Below are positions 36,175 through 44,484 of a stretch of DNA of 64,000 nt, one piece after another. The translations under genes were made by a program, and so were the position numbers. The notes under the pieces were generated by a model that was not told the DNA's origin, ran no database searches, and saw nothing but the letters and a program-made list of their open reading frames with translations. This DNA comes from Myxococcota bacterium (lineage in GTDB: Bacteria; Myxococcota_A; Polyangia; Palsa-1104; JAEUJZ01), in the NCBI GenBank assembly GCA_025057315.1, contig JANWXW010000049.1, forward strand, positions 1 to 64,000, in the 5' to 3' direction. Numbering within the stretch: position 1 is the stretch's first letter; each line of letters begins with the position of its first letter.

Positions 36175-36729
36175 TCACCGCTGCGGCGCAGGGGCGCAGA
36201 AGCCGACGGGGGCCACAGCCTCGGTCTGTCCGGGGCGCGGCACCAGCTCGGCGCCACTGTGTCCCGTGTACATGCATACGTACCCCTGCCGGCACTGCCC
36301 ATGGTCGTTGCAGGGTCGCATGCACCAGCGCCGCTCGCTGGTCTCCGAGGCGCAGTAGGCGCGGCGGCAGTCGGCATCGCTGCACAGGCACAGCTCGCCG
36401 GGCGCGCAGCAGAGGCCGTCGCCCGGGCGGCAGCAGGAGGCATCGTTCGGGGGGCAGTCGGCGCGCAGCAGACGGGCTGTTCGGGGGTCGCAGCCGGGCG
36501 CACCGCGCATGAGCGTGAAGAAGCGCACGCACACCGCCCCATCGGGGCAGGTGTCGTGGTCGCAGCCCTCGATGGTGCAGTAGCCATCCGGCGAGGCGAT
36601 GTCGCAGAAGCGGTCGCCAGCGATGCTGCAGTCCACGTTCTGCGTGCAGGCATCGCCGATGACCCGACTGCAGGCGGGCGCGCAGAGGCACCCCAGCAGC
36701 ACGGCAACCAGGCGCAAGGGCAGACACAT
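36175..36729 (-). CDS. Cys-rich lipoprotein upstream of peptide permeases
   Basis: 184 residues from ATG 36729. Signal peptide (LRLVAVLLGCLCAPAC) with a lipobox ending at Cys20 or nearby, then about 25 cysteines in short pairs (DACTQNVDC, SPDGYCTIEGC, CCRPGDGLCCAPGELC). It resembles the lipoprotein at 13120. It ends 3 bases before the DppB-like start, so it is very likely in the same transcript. It has no similarity to SBP family 5; its role in transport is unknown. Confidence 0.75.
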   Translation of the reverse strand: MCLPLRLVAVLLGCLCAPACSRVIGDACTQNVDCSIAGDRFCDIASPDGYCTIEGCDHDTCPDGAVCVRFFTLMRGAPGCDPRTARLLRADCPPNDASCCRPGDGLCCAPGELCLCSDADCRRAYCASETSERRWCMRPCNDHGQCRQGYVCMYTGHSGAELVPRPGQTEAVAPVGFCAPAPQR

Positions 36730-37127
36730 GGGCGGCTGGACTATAAGAGACGTCGCGGGCGGTAGACAAGCATCCCCCGCCGGTGCGGCCGGTCTCCAGG
36801 CGCTGGCCTCCGCTCCCTCTGCCCCTAGGGCTCGCCGTGCAGGCATGCGCCCAGCGCCACCCCGGCTGGGGCCACCCCGGGACGAAGCCGCATCGTGGGT
36901 CTGCCCTCCGCCGCTTCCTGTCAGGTGGCCCGCAGCAAGAGGCGCAGCGGCCCAGGGAGTCCTCGGGGTGCAGCCCCTACGGCCGGCACCGGGATGGAAT
37001 GACCTTGCCCCCCATGCGCACGCCCGGAACGCCCAGCAGCCCCATCCACCAAGGCCGCCGCAGCCCCATGGCTCGGCGGGAAATGCAGTGCGTGGACAAG
37101 GCATATTTTTTGCTAGTTCTCCCCAGC
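36730..37127. other. 398-base divergent intergenic region
   Basis: Lies between two divergently transcribed lipoprotein-type genes. Both frames stay open into it, but no good start or homology supports extension. An AT-rich patch at about 37100-37120 (gcatattttttgctagttct) just before the plus-strand gene is the only promoter-like element I see. Confidence 0.4.
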
Positions 37128-38882
37128 ATGCGCCTGACTGCGCACACCTGTTTGCAGGGACTGCTCTGGGTCGCCCTGACCGCCGCTTGCGAGCCCCAGC
37201 TGGGGGATGATCCCCTGGGACCTCCGCCGACCCAGCTGGGAGAGGAGACCCTGCCCTGGGCCCGATTTGCCGGCCGCATCGTCCGAGATGGCCGTGCCTT
37301 TGTCAGCAAGGCCGACGGCGTGCACTTTCTCTGGCGTGGCGTTGCAGAGTTTCTGCTGCCCTGGTACCTGACGGACCCGTCTCGTTCGGTGGCAGAGCGA
37401 GAGGCCCTGGTGGCAGGTCGCATCGCCTTGCGGCGCCGCCAGGGCTACACCGTGCTGCAGGTCCTCGGCATGCTCGACCGGACCGAGCAAGGGGTGCCCG
37501 TGCGCCTGCGACCCCAGGACGACCCGGCACGCCATGAGGCAGCCCTGCGGCGCCTGCTGGAACTGGCACGCGAGAGGGGCATGTACGTCGAGTGGATCCT
37601 GCTGGCGGATGTGGGCAAGGCAATCGCCCGCGACGAGGTGACAGCTTACCTGGACCGCGCCGCGACGATCGCGCAGGCCTTCGACAACACCTTCGTGGAG
37701 GTGGCCTACCAGGGCTGGAAGGACGGCCTGAGCGAAGAGGAGATCTACCAGCTCGGGGGACGCTTCAAGCAGAGGGCTCCGGATGTGCTCCTGGCCGGGA
37801 CCGCGGCGCAGGATGGCGGCGGCACCTATGGCCGCCCCCCCTTCGATTACATCGTGATGCGCGGCGAGCCCGGGGACCAGGGATGGCACTGGGTGGGCCT
37901 GCTGCGCGAGGGGGAGCGCGTGGGCGCCCAAACAAACCGCCCGGTGGTGCAGCAGGGGCCCATGGCCGGCGCCGGACAGCCCGACTCGGCCCAGCTCGAG
38001 GATATGGCCCATCTGGTCCGTGCCGCCGCTCTGTCCTGCCATGCCACCCGCCAGTACTTCACCGTCTACCACCGGTGCGCCCTGGTGCCCTCGGCCTCGC
38101 CGAGCTGTGCCGATGTGCCCACGCCAGGCGTCGAGCAGGTGCAGCGCAGCGACCTCATCTCGGGCGATCCCCGCGACGGCCACCTGGTCGACGGGGAGGC
38201 AGCCGATTCCCCCCTGGACGGCACGGCGGCACTGCGCAGCGGCGCGCTGCTGCGCCTGTACACCAAGGTCCTGTCCGATGGTTCGGGCTTCTTCAGCTAT
38301 CCCCTCCGCGTGACCCGCCCAACGACCCTGCCCCTGCGCGCCGAAAGGACGATCGTGGTCCTGGAGTCAGCGAGCGGCCGGGTGCTCTCTTCCCGCCTGT
38401 ATGCGGAGGGCGAGGCGCTGCCGCTAGAGGCAGGCCGTGACGTCGTCCTGGTGGGGGGCCGGGCCAAGGCCCCGCCGCCCCCACCGCCCCCCCCAGAGCC
38501 GGTGCCGCCCCAGCAGCCTGCTGTCGATGCGATGGTCCGGACCTACACCCAGGCCCAGGCGACGACGATCGTCCATCGGCTGTACCAGGGTTTCTTTGGG
38601 CGCGATGCAGATCCGTCCGGCCTGTCCAGCTATACCCCGCTGGTGGCGGATGGGCGTCTGCCGCGGGTATGCTCGATTCTGGTGCAGTCGGCGGAGTTTG
38701 AGGCGCGGCGGCCCGGTCTGAGCGTGCCGGGACTGTCCGAGGCCCTGTACCGGGCCATCCTGGGCCGGGCCCCAGACCCGGAGGGGCATGCCTTCACCAT
38801 GGCAGCCATCCGCAGTGGCCGGGCGGCCCAGCGCGCCGCCGACATGGTGCTGTCTCCCGAGTACACTGCCAACCGCCTGTAA
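37128..38882 (+). CDS. Secreted glycosidase-like barrel with C-terminal DUF4214-like domain
   Basis: 584 residues from ATG 37128. Lipoprotein-type signal (RLTAHTCLQGLLWVALTAAC, Cys21). Residues ~50-350 look like a (beta/alpha)8 glycosidase-type barrel (LRRRQGYTVLQVLGMLD, FVEVAYQGWKDGLSEEE). A poly-Pro linker (PPPPPPPPEPVPPQQP) follows. The last ~110 residues hold paired YQGFFGRDADPSGLSSY and YRAILGRAPDPEGHAF units, the DUF4214 pattern, found in secreted adhesins or glycan-binding proteins. No glycosidase catalytic pair can be assigned. Confidence 0.75.
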   Translation: MRLTAHTCLQGLLWVALTAACEPQLGDDPLGPPPTQLGEETLPWARFAGRIVRDGRAFVSKADGVHFLWRGVAEFLLPWYLTDPSRSVAEREALVAGRIALRRRQGYTVLQVLGMLDRTEQGVPVRLRPQDDPARHEAALRRLLELARERGMYVEWILLADVGKAIARDEVTAYLDRAATIAQAFDNTFVEVAYQGWKDGLSEEEIYQLGGRFKQRAPDVLLAGTAAQDGGGTYGRPPFDYIVMRGEPGDQGWHWVGLLREGERVGAQTNRPVVQQGPMAGAGQPDSAQLEDMAHLVRAAALSCHATRQYFTVYHRCALVPSASPSCADVPTPGVEQVQRSDLISGDPRDGHLVDGEAADSPLDGTAALRSGALLRLYTKVLSDGSGFFSYPLRVTRPTTLPLRAERTIVVLESASGRVLSSRLYAEGEALPLEAGRDVVLVGGRAKAPPPPPPPPEPVPPQQPAVDAMVRTYTQAQATTIVHRLYQGFFGRDADPSGLSSYTPLVADGRLPRVCSILVQSAEFEARRPGLSVPGLSEALYRAILGRAPDPEGHAFTMAAIRSGRAAQRAADMVLSPEYTANRL

Positions 38883-38885
38883 CAC

Positions 38886-38941
38886 CCGGGCGTCCGCAGC
38901 CCCTCTGGGATGGGCTCCGGTTCGGCCCCCTGGACGCCCGG
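38886..38941 (+). terminator. 10-base-pair inverted repeat after the DUF4214-like gene
   Basis: ccgggcgtcc (38886-38895) and ggacgcccgg (38932-38941) are perfect complements around a 36-base loop, starting 4 bases after the stop. No T-run follows, so a Rho-dependent or hairpin-only end is possible; it could also be a cruciform. Confidence 0.3.
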
Positions 38942-39036
38942 TGGACCCGGCTCGGTCCTCTGGCGCCATCCGCCCGCTCTCCGCTGGCCCCTGGGTTGAC
39001 CGGATGCGTCCCCGCACGGCACGATGACAAGTGGCC

Positions 39037-39234
39037 ATGCGCATTGCTTGGGACGACCTCTTTGCCCGCGAGCGGCAGCGGTTTGACCTCAGACATTGCT
39101 GCGAAGACTGCGGCCAGTTCGACCGGAGGGCGGCGGTGTGCGCCCACGGCTTCCCCACACAGGGGCACAGACAGGCTGACTACGAGGCGGAGCCGACCGA
39201 CATCCTGTTCTGCAAGGAGTTCGAACTGTGCTGA
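39037..39234 (+). CDS. Small Cys-rich protein coupled to the IorA-like gene
   Basis: 65 residues from ATG 39037 (GTG 39031 is possible). Six cysteines and no signal peptide: RHCCEDCGQFD, then AAVCAHGFP, then ILFCKEFELC. Cysteine spacing suggests a Zn or Fe-S binding mini-protein. Its stop lies 7 bases inside the next gene, so the two are coupled. I know no named family for it. Confidence 0.7.
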   Translation: MRIAWDDLFARERQRFDLRHCCEDCGQFDRRAAVCAHGFPTQGHRQADYEAEPTDILFCKEFELC

Positions 39235-40865
39235 GGGGGTCTGAGGCGCTGGCCATGCTCTTGTCGGGGATCCGGGCGGTTCAGGTGGCCCCGGGCTCGC
39301 CGCTTGGACGGGTCGAGCGGCTGCTGCTGCGCGGGGAGGTTGAGCCGGCCAGGGACGCCGCGCACCTGGCGCGAACGCTGTCAGACGAGGTGGCGCTAGG
39401 CCTCGGCCTGGGCGGAGCGCTGCTGACGCAAGAGGCGGGCGCGGTGCTGCTTGGCCAGACCGGCCTGGTGGGCGCCCTGGGGCCGCTGCGGGCGCTCGGC
39501 ATGCTGGGCGAGTACCGCTCCGGGCTGCTACTGGTGGATGCCTCCGAAACCGACCCGCGGGCAGCGCTGCACGCCACGGCACCGCTGCCCCTGCTGGAGG
39601 CCGGAGCGGCCGACGAGCTGTACCTGCTGGGCTCGTTGGGCCTGGACCTGTCTGTGGCCGCAGGGGCGCCGGTGGCGTTGCGAACGCACCGGCGGGCTCT
39701 CATGGAACGGGCCGAGGTGCGGGTGGCAGCGCAGCCAGCCGGACCGGAACCGGTGCGCTCCTTCTGCCGCGAGGAGGCGCCCTATCTGTTCGAGGGGCAG
39801 GCAGCTCTCTACCATGCCGAGCGCAGGGCAGGGTTGCTCGCGCGGCTTCAGGGCGTGCTGCAGGCCCTAGCGGTGCGCACCGCCGGCAGCGGACGCCGTG
39901 GCGTGGTGGTAGCTGGACACTTGGGGCGGCGGGCTCAGGCCAGGGCGGCCGGGCGGCGGTTGCACACCCTGCGCCTGGGCCTGGCCGTGCCGCTGGCCGA
40001 AGCGGCGCTGCGCGACTTTTGCACCGATCTGTCCGATGTGCTGGTGCTGGAGGAAGGTGGAGCGTACCTGCTCACCCAGCTGCGGGCGCTCGTGCACCAG
40101 GCCGGGCTCGCCGTGCGCGTCCATGGAACTGGGGCCGTGACGGGGCACTGGGCGCCGCGCCTGGGCGAGGCCGAGCTGGAAGTCGAGCTGGATCGATTTG
40201 CCGGGGCCGGGGGCGGAGACGGGCCAGCACCGCCTTACGACCTCGGCCGCGCCTTGCCGCTGCCGCCGCTGCGTCCGCAGCTGGATGCCCAAGGGGAGCT
40301 CAGCGAGGAGCCCTGGCCGCTCTTTGTCTCGCGAACCCGCCGCAACCTGCCGCAGTTTCTGCCCGGCGACGGGCGGCTGCGGCTGCTGACGCTGCTGCAT
40401 GGGCTCGGGCGGCCCGTGCTGGTAAGCACGGGCCCGGGGCCAGCCTTTGCGCCAGGGCTGGGGCGCGCCCTGTGCGATGTGCAACCCCCGCCCGGCTGCA
40501 TCGCGGCCGTGGCCGGAGCGCTATCCGAGGCGACGGCGGTGGAGGGGGCCCTCGCCGGCCGGCCGCTGGCGGTGGCAGTGCTCTCGGAGGAGGAGGCCCT
40601 GGTGGACCAGCTGGGGATGCTCGACAACGTGCTGGCCCGGCGCGATGTCCTGCATGTGCTGCTCCATGCCCACCCTCCAGAGGGGGCGGAGATGCTCGAG
40701 GAGGTGGCGGGACAGCTCCAGGCGGGCGGCGCGGAGGTGCTGCGCGTGGACATGCAAGAGGAGGACCTGCTCCACCGTGCACTGGAGTATCTGGCCCACC
40801 AGCGGGGCCCGCGCCTTCTGGTGTGCAACGTCCAGGGGACGCTGGGATCGCAGATCTCAGGCTGA
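39228..40865 (+). CDS. Diverged indolepyruvate oxidoreductase alpha (IorA)-like protein
   Basis: 545 residues. The order of segments matches IorA, a thiamine-diphosphate 2-oxoacid:ferredoxin oxidoreductase subunit. LSDEVALGLGLGGALLT and GLLLVDASETDPRA match the pyrimidine-domain strands. LGSLGLDLSVAAGAPVALRT matches the following helix-strand, and RRDVLHVLLHAHPPEGAEM matches the PP-domain end. The expected CPGCPHR is replaced by SRTRRNLPQFLPGDG, with no ThDP Glu or ferredoxin Cys4 motifs. So the fold is retained but the active site looks lost. It may have a structural role, or be a repurposed paralogue. Family assignment is by pattern only. Confidence 0.6.
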   Translation: MLRGSEALAMLLSGIRAVQVAPGSPLGRVERLLLRGEVEPARDAAHLARTLSDEVALGLGLGGALLTQEAGAVLLGQTGLVGALGPLRALGMLGEYRSGLLLVDASETDPRAALHATAPLPLLEAGAADELYLLGSLGLDLSVAAGAPVALRTHRRALMERAEVRVAAQPAGPEPVRSFCREEAPYLFEGQAALYHAERRAGLLARLQGVLQALAVRTAGSGRRGVVVAGHLGRRAQARAAGRRLHTLRLGLAVPLAEAALRDFCTDLSDVLVLEEGGAYLLTQLRALVHQAGLAVRVHGTGAVTGHWAPRLGEAELEVELDRFAGAGGGDGPAPPYDLGRALPLPPLRPQLDAQGELSEEPWPLFVSRTRRNLPQFLPGDGRLRLLTLLHGLGRPVLVSTGPGPAFAPGLGRALCDVQPPPGCIAAVAGALSEATAVEGALAGRPLAVAVLSEEEALVDQLGMLDNVLARRDVLHVLLHAHPPEGAEMLEEVAGQLQAGGAEVLRVDMQEEDLLHRALEYLAHQRGPRLLVCNVQGTLGSQISG

Positions 40866-41326
40866 TGGGACCAGGGGCGCGGGACAGGCCCAGGGTCTCC
40901 GCGTGCTCCCCCTTCCCTCTTTGCATGCGCTGCCGCACGCGGCCCAACCCAGCCATCGCCCATCCGGTGCGCGGGAATGCATGGGGAGGGCGAAAAAACG
41001 CCCATCCGGTGCGCGGGAATGCCCGGACCGCTGTCAGCCCGGCTCCGTCAACCCGTGGGTGGAAGGATGCCCCCCACGGGACGAGTTGTTCCTCGTGGAT
41101 GGGCACGCGGTGCGGAGGGCGCAGGGGCCGCGCTGGGCAAAAGACTGCCCTGCCGGCCTCTTGGAACCCCCTACCTGGGCACCAGCGCGGGCCTTCAGCC
41201 GGCCCCCTGTCCTCCCACAAGCATCACTCCCACAAGCATCGACCCTCCTCGGCCCTCCCCTGCTCCCTGCGGCAGGGCACCGCGATCAGCGAAAAAATAG
41301 AAAAAGCAGAGTATGGACCTATGGGG
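40866..41326. other. 461-base intergenic region with a direct repeat
   Basis: No intact gene seen. It contains the 24-base direct repeat described separately. Its other notable element is the AT-rich run (gcgaaaaaatagaaaaagcag, about 41288-41309) beside a cctgc-gg-cagg hairpin; it may end the RRM gene transcript on the minus strand. Confidence 0.45.
40957..41022 (+). repeat. 24-base perfect direct repeat, 42-base period
   Basis: The segment cgcccatccggtgcgcggga plus atgc occurs at 40957-40980 and again at 40999-41022, identical. The 18-base spacer is atggggagggcgaaaaaa. No third copy seen. Confidence 0.75.
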
Positions 41327-41650
41327 TCAATCGCCGGTCCTGGCCGGAACCGGTGGGTCACACGCCGCCCGGCGCAGGGGCGAACGCCGGGCCCGCTGGG
41401 GCTCCTTGGCCTCGTTGACCACGATGGTGCGCCCGCCGAAGCTTTTGCCATGCAGCTCGGCGATCGCCGAGCGGGCCATCTGCGGCTCTGTTAGCTCGAC
41501 GAAGGCAAAGCCCCGCGGCCGCCCAGTGTCGCGGTCGGTGATGATCTTGACCTCGGTGACCCGGCGGTTACCGGACTGCTCGATCCAGGCCTGGATCTGC
41601 GTCTCGCTTGCGTTGTATGGGAGGTTTCCTACGTACAGTCTGGTCCCCAT
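41327..41650 (-). CDS. RRM-type RNA-binding protein
   Basis: 107 residues with one RNA recognition motif: RNP2 as LYVGNL (residues 5-10) and RNP1 as RGFAFVEL. The C-terminal ~25 residues are Arg/Pro-rich. Small single-RRM proteins of this kind in bacteria bind RNA and are often cold- or stress-responsive. A sigma-70-like promoter is seen at 41715-41743, giving a leader of ~60 bases. Confidence 0.93.
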   Translation of the reverse strand: MGTRLYVGNLPYNASETQIQAWIEQSGNRRVTEVKIITDRDTGRPRGFAFVELTEPQMARSAIAELHGKSFGGRTIVVNEAKEPQRARRSPLRRAACDPPVPARTGD

Positions 41651-41957
41651 GCTGTGCCTCTTGCTGGATCAGACAGGGGCGTGCACCGATGTGACGTCCA
41701 CCTGGTGGATGAGTAAATTATGCAGATTGTGGAGTTTTGTAAAGACGCGAAACGACAGGGGGCTCTTTTCTCACGAGGTCGAACCGTTTGCCGACCGGGC
41801 TAGGGCGGGTCAGGCGCTGAGGCAGGGGCAGCACCTGGGCTAGAGCAGCGGGGCTGGCTCCCTGCTTCCGGCGGTAGCCGGCCAATTTGCTGAGCCATCG
41901 AGCGCGACCAGGGGGGGCAGGCTACGGGTCGACCGGCCGCCAGGGGCCCCAGGGGCC
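41651..41957. other. 307-base region upstream of the RRM gene
   Basis: Holds the minus-strand RRM promoter and leader (41651-41743). The rest (41744-41957) follows the end of the propeller-type lipoprotein gene and has no gene or clear terminator. Confidence 0.45.
41715..41743 (-). promoter_or_regulatory. Sigma-70-like promoter of the RRM gene
   Basis: On the minus strand TTTACA and TAATTT hexamers are separated by exactly 17 bases (41721-41737), in an unusually AT-rich patch. The RRM start lies about 60 bases downstream, so the leader could hold regulatory structure. Confidence 0.45.
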
Positions 41958-43181
41958 TCAAGGACGTCGGTGCAGGATGGTACCGTCGGCTCCCACAGCG
42001 AGGATGTGGCCGCCCCCCACCCACACAGCGAGCAGATCCGCAGAGGTGCCGCTCGGCTGGGGTCGCCACCTGCTCCCATCCCAGTGGAGGATGGTGCCGC
42101 TGTCGCCCACGGCCCAGACGTCCCGGGGGCCGCCCCCGCGGACTGCCCGCAGCGTGCCCTGGACGCCGCTGCTGGCGGGGGACCAGGCCGTGCCATCCCA
42201 GTGGAGGATGGTGCCGCTGTCGCCCACGGCCCAGACGTCTCGGGGGCCGCTGCCCCAGAGGCCGCGCAGGGTGGTGGTTGTGCCCGAGATGCTGGGGGTC
42301 CATGCGGCGCCGTCATAGCGCAGGATGGTGCCCCCCTCGCCGACGATCCAGGCATCGTTGGCCGCGCTGCCCCACACGCCCAGCAAGACGGAGCCACTCC
42401 CACCGAGCGAGGACCAGGTGGTGCCGTCCCTGCGCTGCAACTCGCCCCTGTCCCCCACGACAAACACCGCACCGGATGGGCTCGCCCACACCCCGTGCAG
42501 GGCATTCATGCTGGGCCGGGGCAGGAGCGCTAGGTCCGCCCCGTCCCAGCGCAGCACCGTGCCGCCGTGGCCCGAGAGAAACACGCTGCTCGGGCCCTGC
42601 CCGTCCACCGCCCGCAGCGCGGCGCGGGTGGGAACGCCGCTCAGGACACGCCATCCGGTGGGGGTGCGGCGCAGCACGGTGGCCTCGTCCCCAACGGCCC
42701 AGAGGTCGCCGACATCGGTGCCCCAGAGACCGCGCAGGGTGGCGGCGGTGGGCGCGGCCTCCGGGCAGAAGGTGCCTGCGGGACAGCCCTGCACGGGCGG
42801 CGGCCTCATGGGCACCAGGCGTCGGTCCAGGGTCAACGTCATCGCGGCATGCTCGTCTGGGAAAAGGTGCACCGCCCCCACGCCACCGCCGACGGGTTCA
42901 TCTTGCAGCAGGGCCGTGGCGTGCAGCAGCAGCGTGCCCTGCAGCGAGGCCGGCAGCAGGATTCCCACGAGCACAGGCAGGGCCCGCACGCTCTGGGGGA
43001 ACCAGATCCGATGGCTGCGCTGCAGCGCCCCGGAAAAGTCAAGCTGGAGGGCGTCCACCGGGCCGACATCTCCCTCGATGCGCAGGGCCAGGCAGGCCCC
43101 CTCCTCGGCGGCGCACGGCGCAGGGGGACGGCAGGCAGCGATCAGCAGCAGCCCCAGGAGCAGAAGCCCTCCTCGCCTCAT
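41958..43181 (-). CDS. Lipoprotein with WGS/VGDxGTILxWDG beta-propeller-like repeats
   Basis: 407 residues from ATG 43181, overlapping the previous gene by 4. Lipobox LLLIAAC near Cys16. Residues ~140-400 hold six or more ~39-residue units such as LRGLWGSGPRDVWAVGDSG then TILHWDGTAWSP. They resemble the photosystem-assembly/BNR-type propeller repeats common in Myxococcota secreted proteins. Two units are almost identical in DNA, evidence of recent duplication or gene conversion. Last gene of the four-lipoprotein chain. Confidence 0.82.
   Translation of the reverse strand: MRRGGLLLLGLLLIAACRPPAPCAAEEGACLALRIEGDVGPVDALQLDFSGALQRSHRIWFPQSVRALPVLVGILLPASLQGTLLLHATALLQDEPVGGGVGAVHLFPDEHAAMTLTLDRRLVPMRPPPVQGCPAGTFCPEAAPTAATLRGLWGTDVGDLWAVGDEATVLRRTPTGWRVLSGVPTRAALRAVDGQGPSSVFLSGHGGTVLRWDGADLALLPRPSMNALHGVWASPSGAVFVVGDRGELQRRDGTTWSSLGGSGSVLLGVWGSAANDAWIVGEGGTILRYDGAAWTPSISGTTTTLRGLWGSGPRDVWAVGDSGTILHWDGTAWSPASSGVQGTLRAVRGGGPRDVWAVGDSGTILHWDGSRWRPQPSGTSADLLAVWVGGGHILAVGADGTILHRRP
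42077..42250 (-). repeat. 57-base near-perfect DNA repeat inside the propeller gene
   Basis: 42077-42133 and 42194-42250 differ at one base (c/t) and are offset by 117 bases (39 codons). They encode neighbouring VGDSGTILHWDG units. The identity implies a recent duplication or homogenisation. Confidence 0.85.
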
Positions 43182-43804
43182 CGCAGGCTCTCCAGCGGCA
43201 GGAGCGTGGGCTCCGCAGGACGGGACAGCAGCACGGCCGTCAGGGCGGCGCCTCCGGCCAGCAGGAGGCCACCCCCCAGGGACAGCCCGAGCCACAGCGC
43301 CCACCGACGGGGGGCCTCGGTGCGCCCCGCGACCCTGGCTCCACCCGGAGGCCGCCCCTGCAGGGCCCGCAGGGGCACCGACGGCTGGGAGGGTGCCTCC
43401 TCGATGGTCTGGAGCGACCGCTCCACCGGGGTTGCCTCCGGCATGGACAGCGGCTTCTCAGCGGGTGGCGGCGGGGGCGGAGCAGCCGCCGCAGGGGGGA
43501 GCCGGCTGGCCCAAGGGACCTCACCATACTGCCATTCGGCCTCTGGCTCCTGCCGACGGCCCGGTGGCGTGGCGGGCGGCCCTGCTGGGGCGTCGCCGGC
43601 TTCGACCCAGTCCAGCCCGCCCACGGGGGCATCCACCCAGGTGCCGTGGGCCGCTGGAGCCTCCTTCACCACGGGGTCCACGGCAGGCAGGGCCGGCGTG
43701 CCCATCCGGGAGGCTGTGGGGCCGGCGCAGGCGCTCAGGCCGATAAGAAGGGGGCCACAGGCCAGCAGGCCCGCGCGCCAGGGGGACAAGCCGCGGAGCC
43801 TCAT
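43178..43804 (-). CDS. Lipoprotein with Pro-rich stalk and C-terminal membrane helix
   Basis: 208 residues. N-terminal signal with lipobox IGLSAC (Cys26), a Pro-rich middle (AAAAPPPPPPAEKP), and a hydrophobic C-terminal segment (LWLGLSLGGGLLLAGGAALT, about 168-190). A lipoprotein with a second membrane helix is unusual. Overlaps both neighbours by 4 bases. Family unknown. Confidence 0.7.
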   Translation of the reverse strand: MRLRGLSPWRAGLLACGPLLIGLSACAGPTASRMGTPALPAVDPVVKEAPAAHGTWVDAPVGGLDWVEAGDAPAGPPATPPGRRQEPEAEWQYGEVPWASRLPPAAAAPPPPPPAEKPLSMPEATPVERSLQTIEEAPSQPSVPLRALQGRPPGGARVAGRTEAPRRWALWLGLSLGGGLLLAGGAALTAVLLSRPAEPTLLPLESLR

Positions 43805-44484
43805 GGCGACCTCGCTCCCGCAGGCGGGGGGCCCGGCGGGGGGCCAGCTGGGCGCCGGGGGGCACCCGGGGGAGGGCTACCCACGGCGGGGGAAGGCGCG
43901 CCGGCTGCCGACCCTGCTGGCGGCGCGGGGCCGGCTGGCGGGGATTGGGCGGCCGCTGGGTCCGGGCGCTCCTTGGGTTCTTTGTCTTTGGGTTCTTTGT
44001 CTTTTCTCTTTTTCTTGCGCTTTTTGTCCGCCTCCAGCGGGCGTGGCTCGGAGGGCCCCTGGAGGATGGATGACACCGCCACGCGCCCCGAGGCTGGCTC
44101 CGCCGCCAGGTCCGGATGCCGCTCTGGCAGGTCCGTCGCCCCCTGGACCGCCCGCGGCCCCCCGGGGGGAGCCATCTCCGCGGCCGCCGGGACGCGATCG
44201 GCAGGTGCCGGAGCAGCGGGCGCTGGAGCACCAGCCGCAGCGGCAAGCGGGCTCGGGACGGCGGGTTCCTCGTTCACCCAGCGGGCAGCCTCGGCCTGGA
44301 CCAGCGCCGCCGTGGAGAACAGGTCGCTGCCCCGGTCGTGGTCGCCGGGGGGGATACGCAGTCCCTCGGAGGAGGTCTGGAGCTGGAAGAAGGGGCCGGG
44401 CGCAGCCGCCCCGTGCCGGCAGCCTGCCAAGGCAAGGGCCACCAGCAGGACCAGGCAGGCTGCACGGGGTCTGGCTCTGCTCAC
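43801..44484 (-). CDS. Lipoprotein with KDKEP tandem and Pro-rich tail
   Basis: 227 residues from GTG 44484, which overlaps the stop of the upstream gene (GTGA) and so is preferred over longer alternatives. Lipobox LALAGC (Cys19). Mature protein is Ala/Pro-rich, then a highly basic, charged tract DKKRKKKRKDKEPKDKEPK and a Pro/Gly/Ala tail. The tract is encoded by a tandem 15-base repeat (43973-44002). No enzymatic motif. Could interact with cell-wall or nucleic acid. Confidence 0.65.
   Translation of the reverse strand: MSRARPRAACLVLLVALALAGCRHGAAAPGPFFQLQTSSEGLRIPPGDHDRGSDLFSTAALVQAEAARWVNEEPAVPSPLAAAAGAPAPAAPAPADRVPAAAEMAPPGGPRAVQGATDLPERHPDLAAEPASGRVAVSSILQGPSEPRPLEADKKRKKKRKDKEPKDKEPKERPDPAAAQSPPAGPAPPAGSAAGAPSPAVGSPPPGAPRRPAGPPPGPPPAGARSP
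43973..44002 (-). repeat. Tandem 15-base repeat encoding KDKEP
   Basis: ttgggttctttgtct occurs twice head to tail (43973-43987, 43988-44002), adjacent to a T-rich plus-strand run. It is in frame with the lipoprotein and could change length by slippage. Confidence 0.85.
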
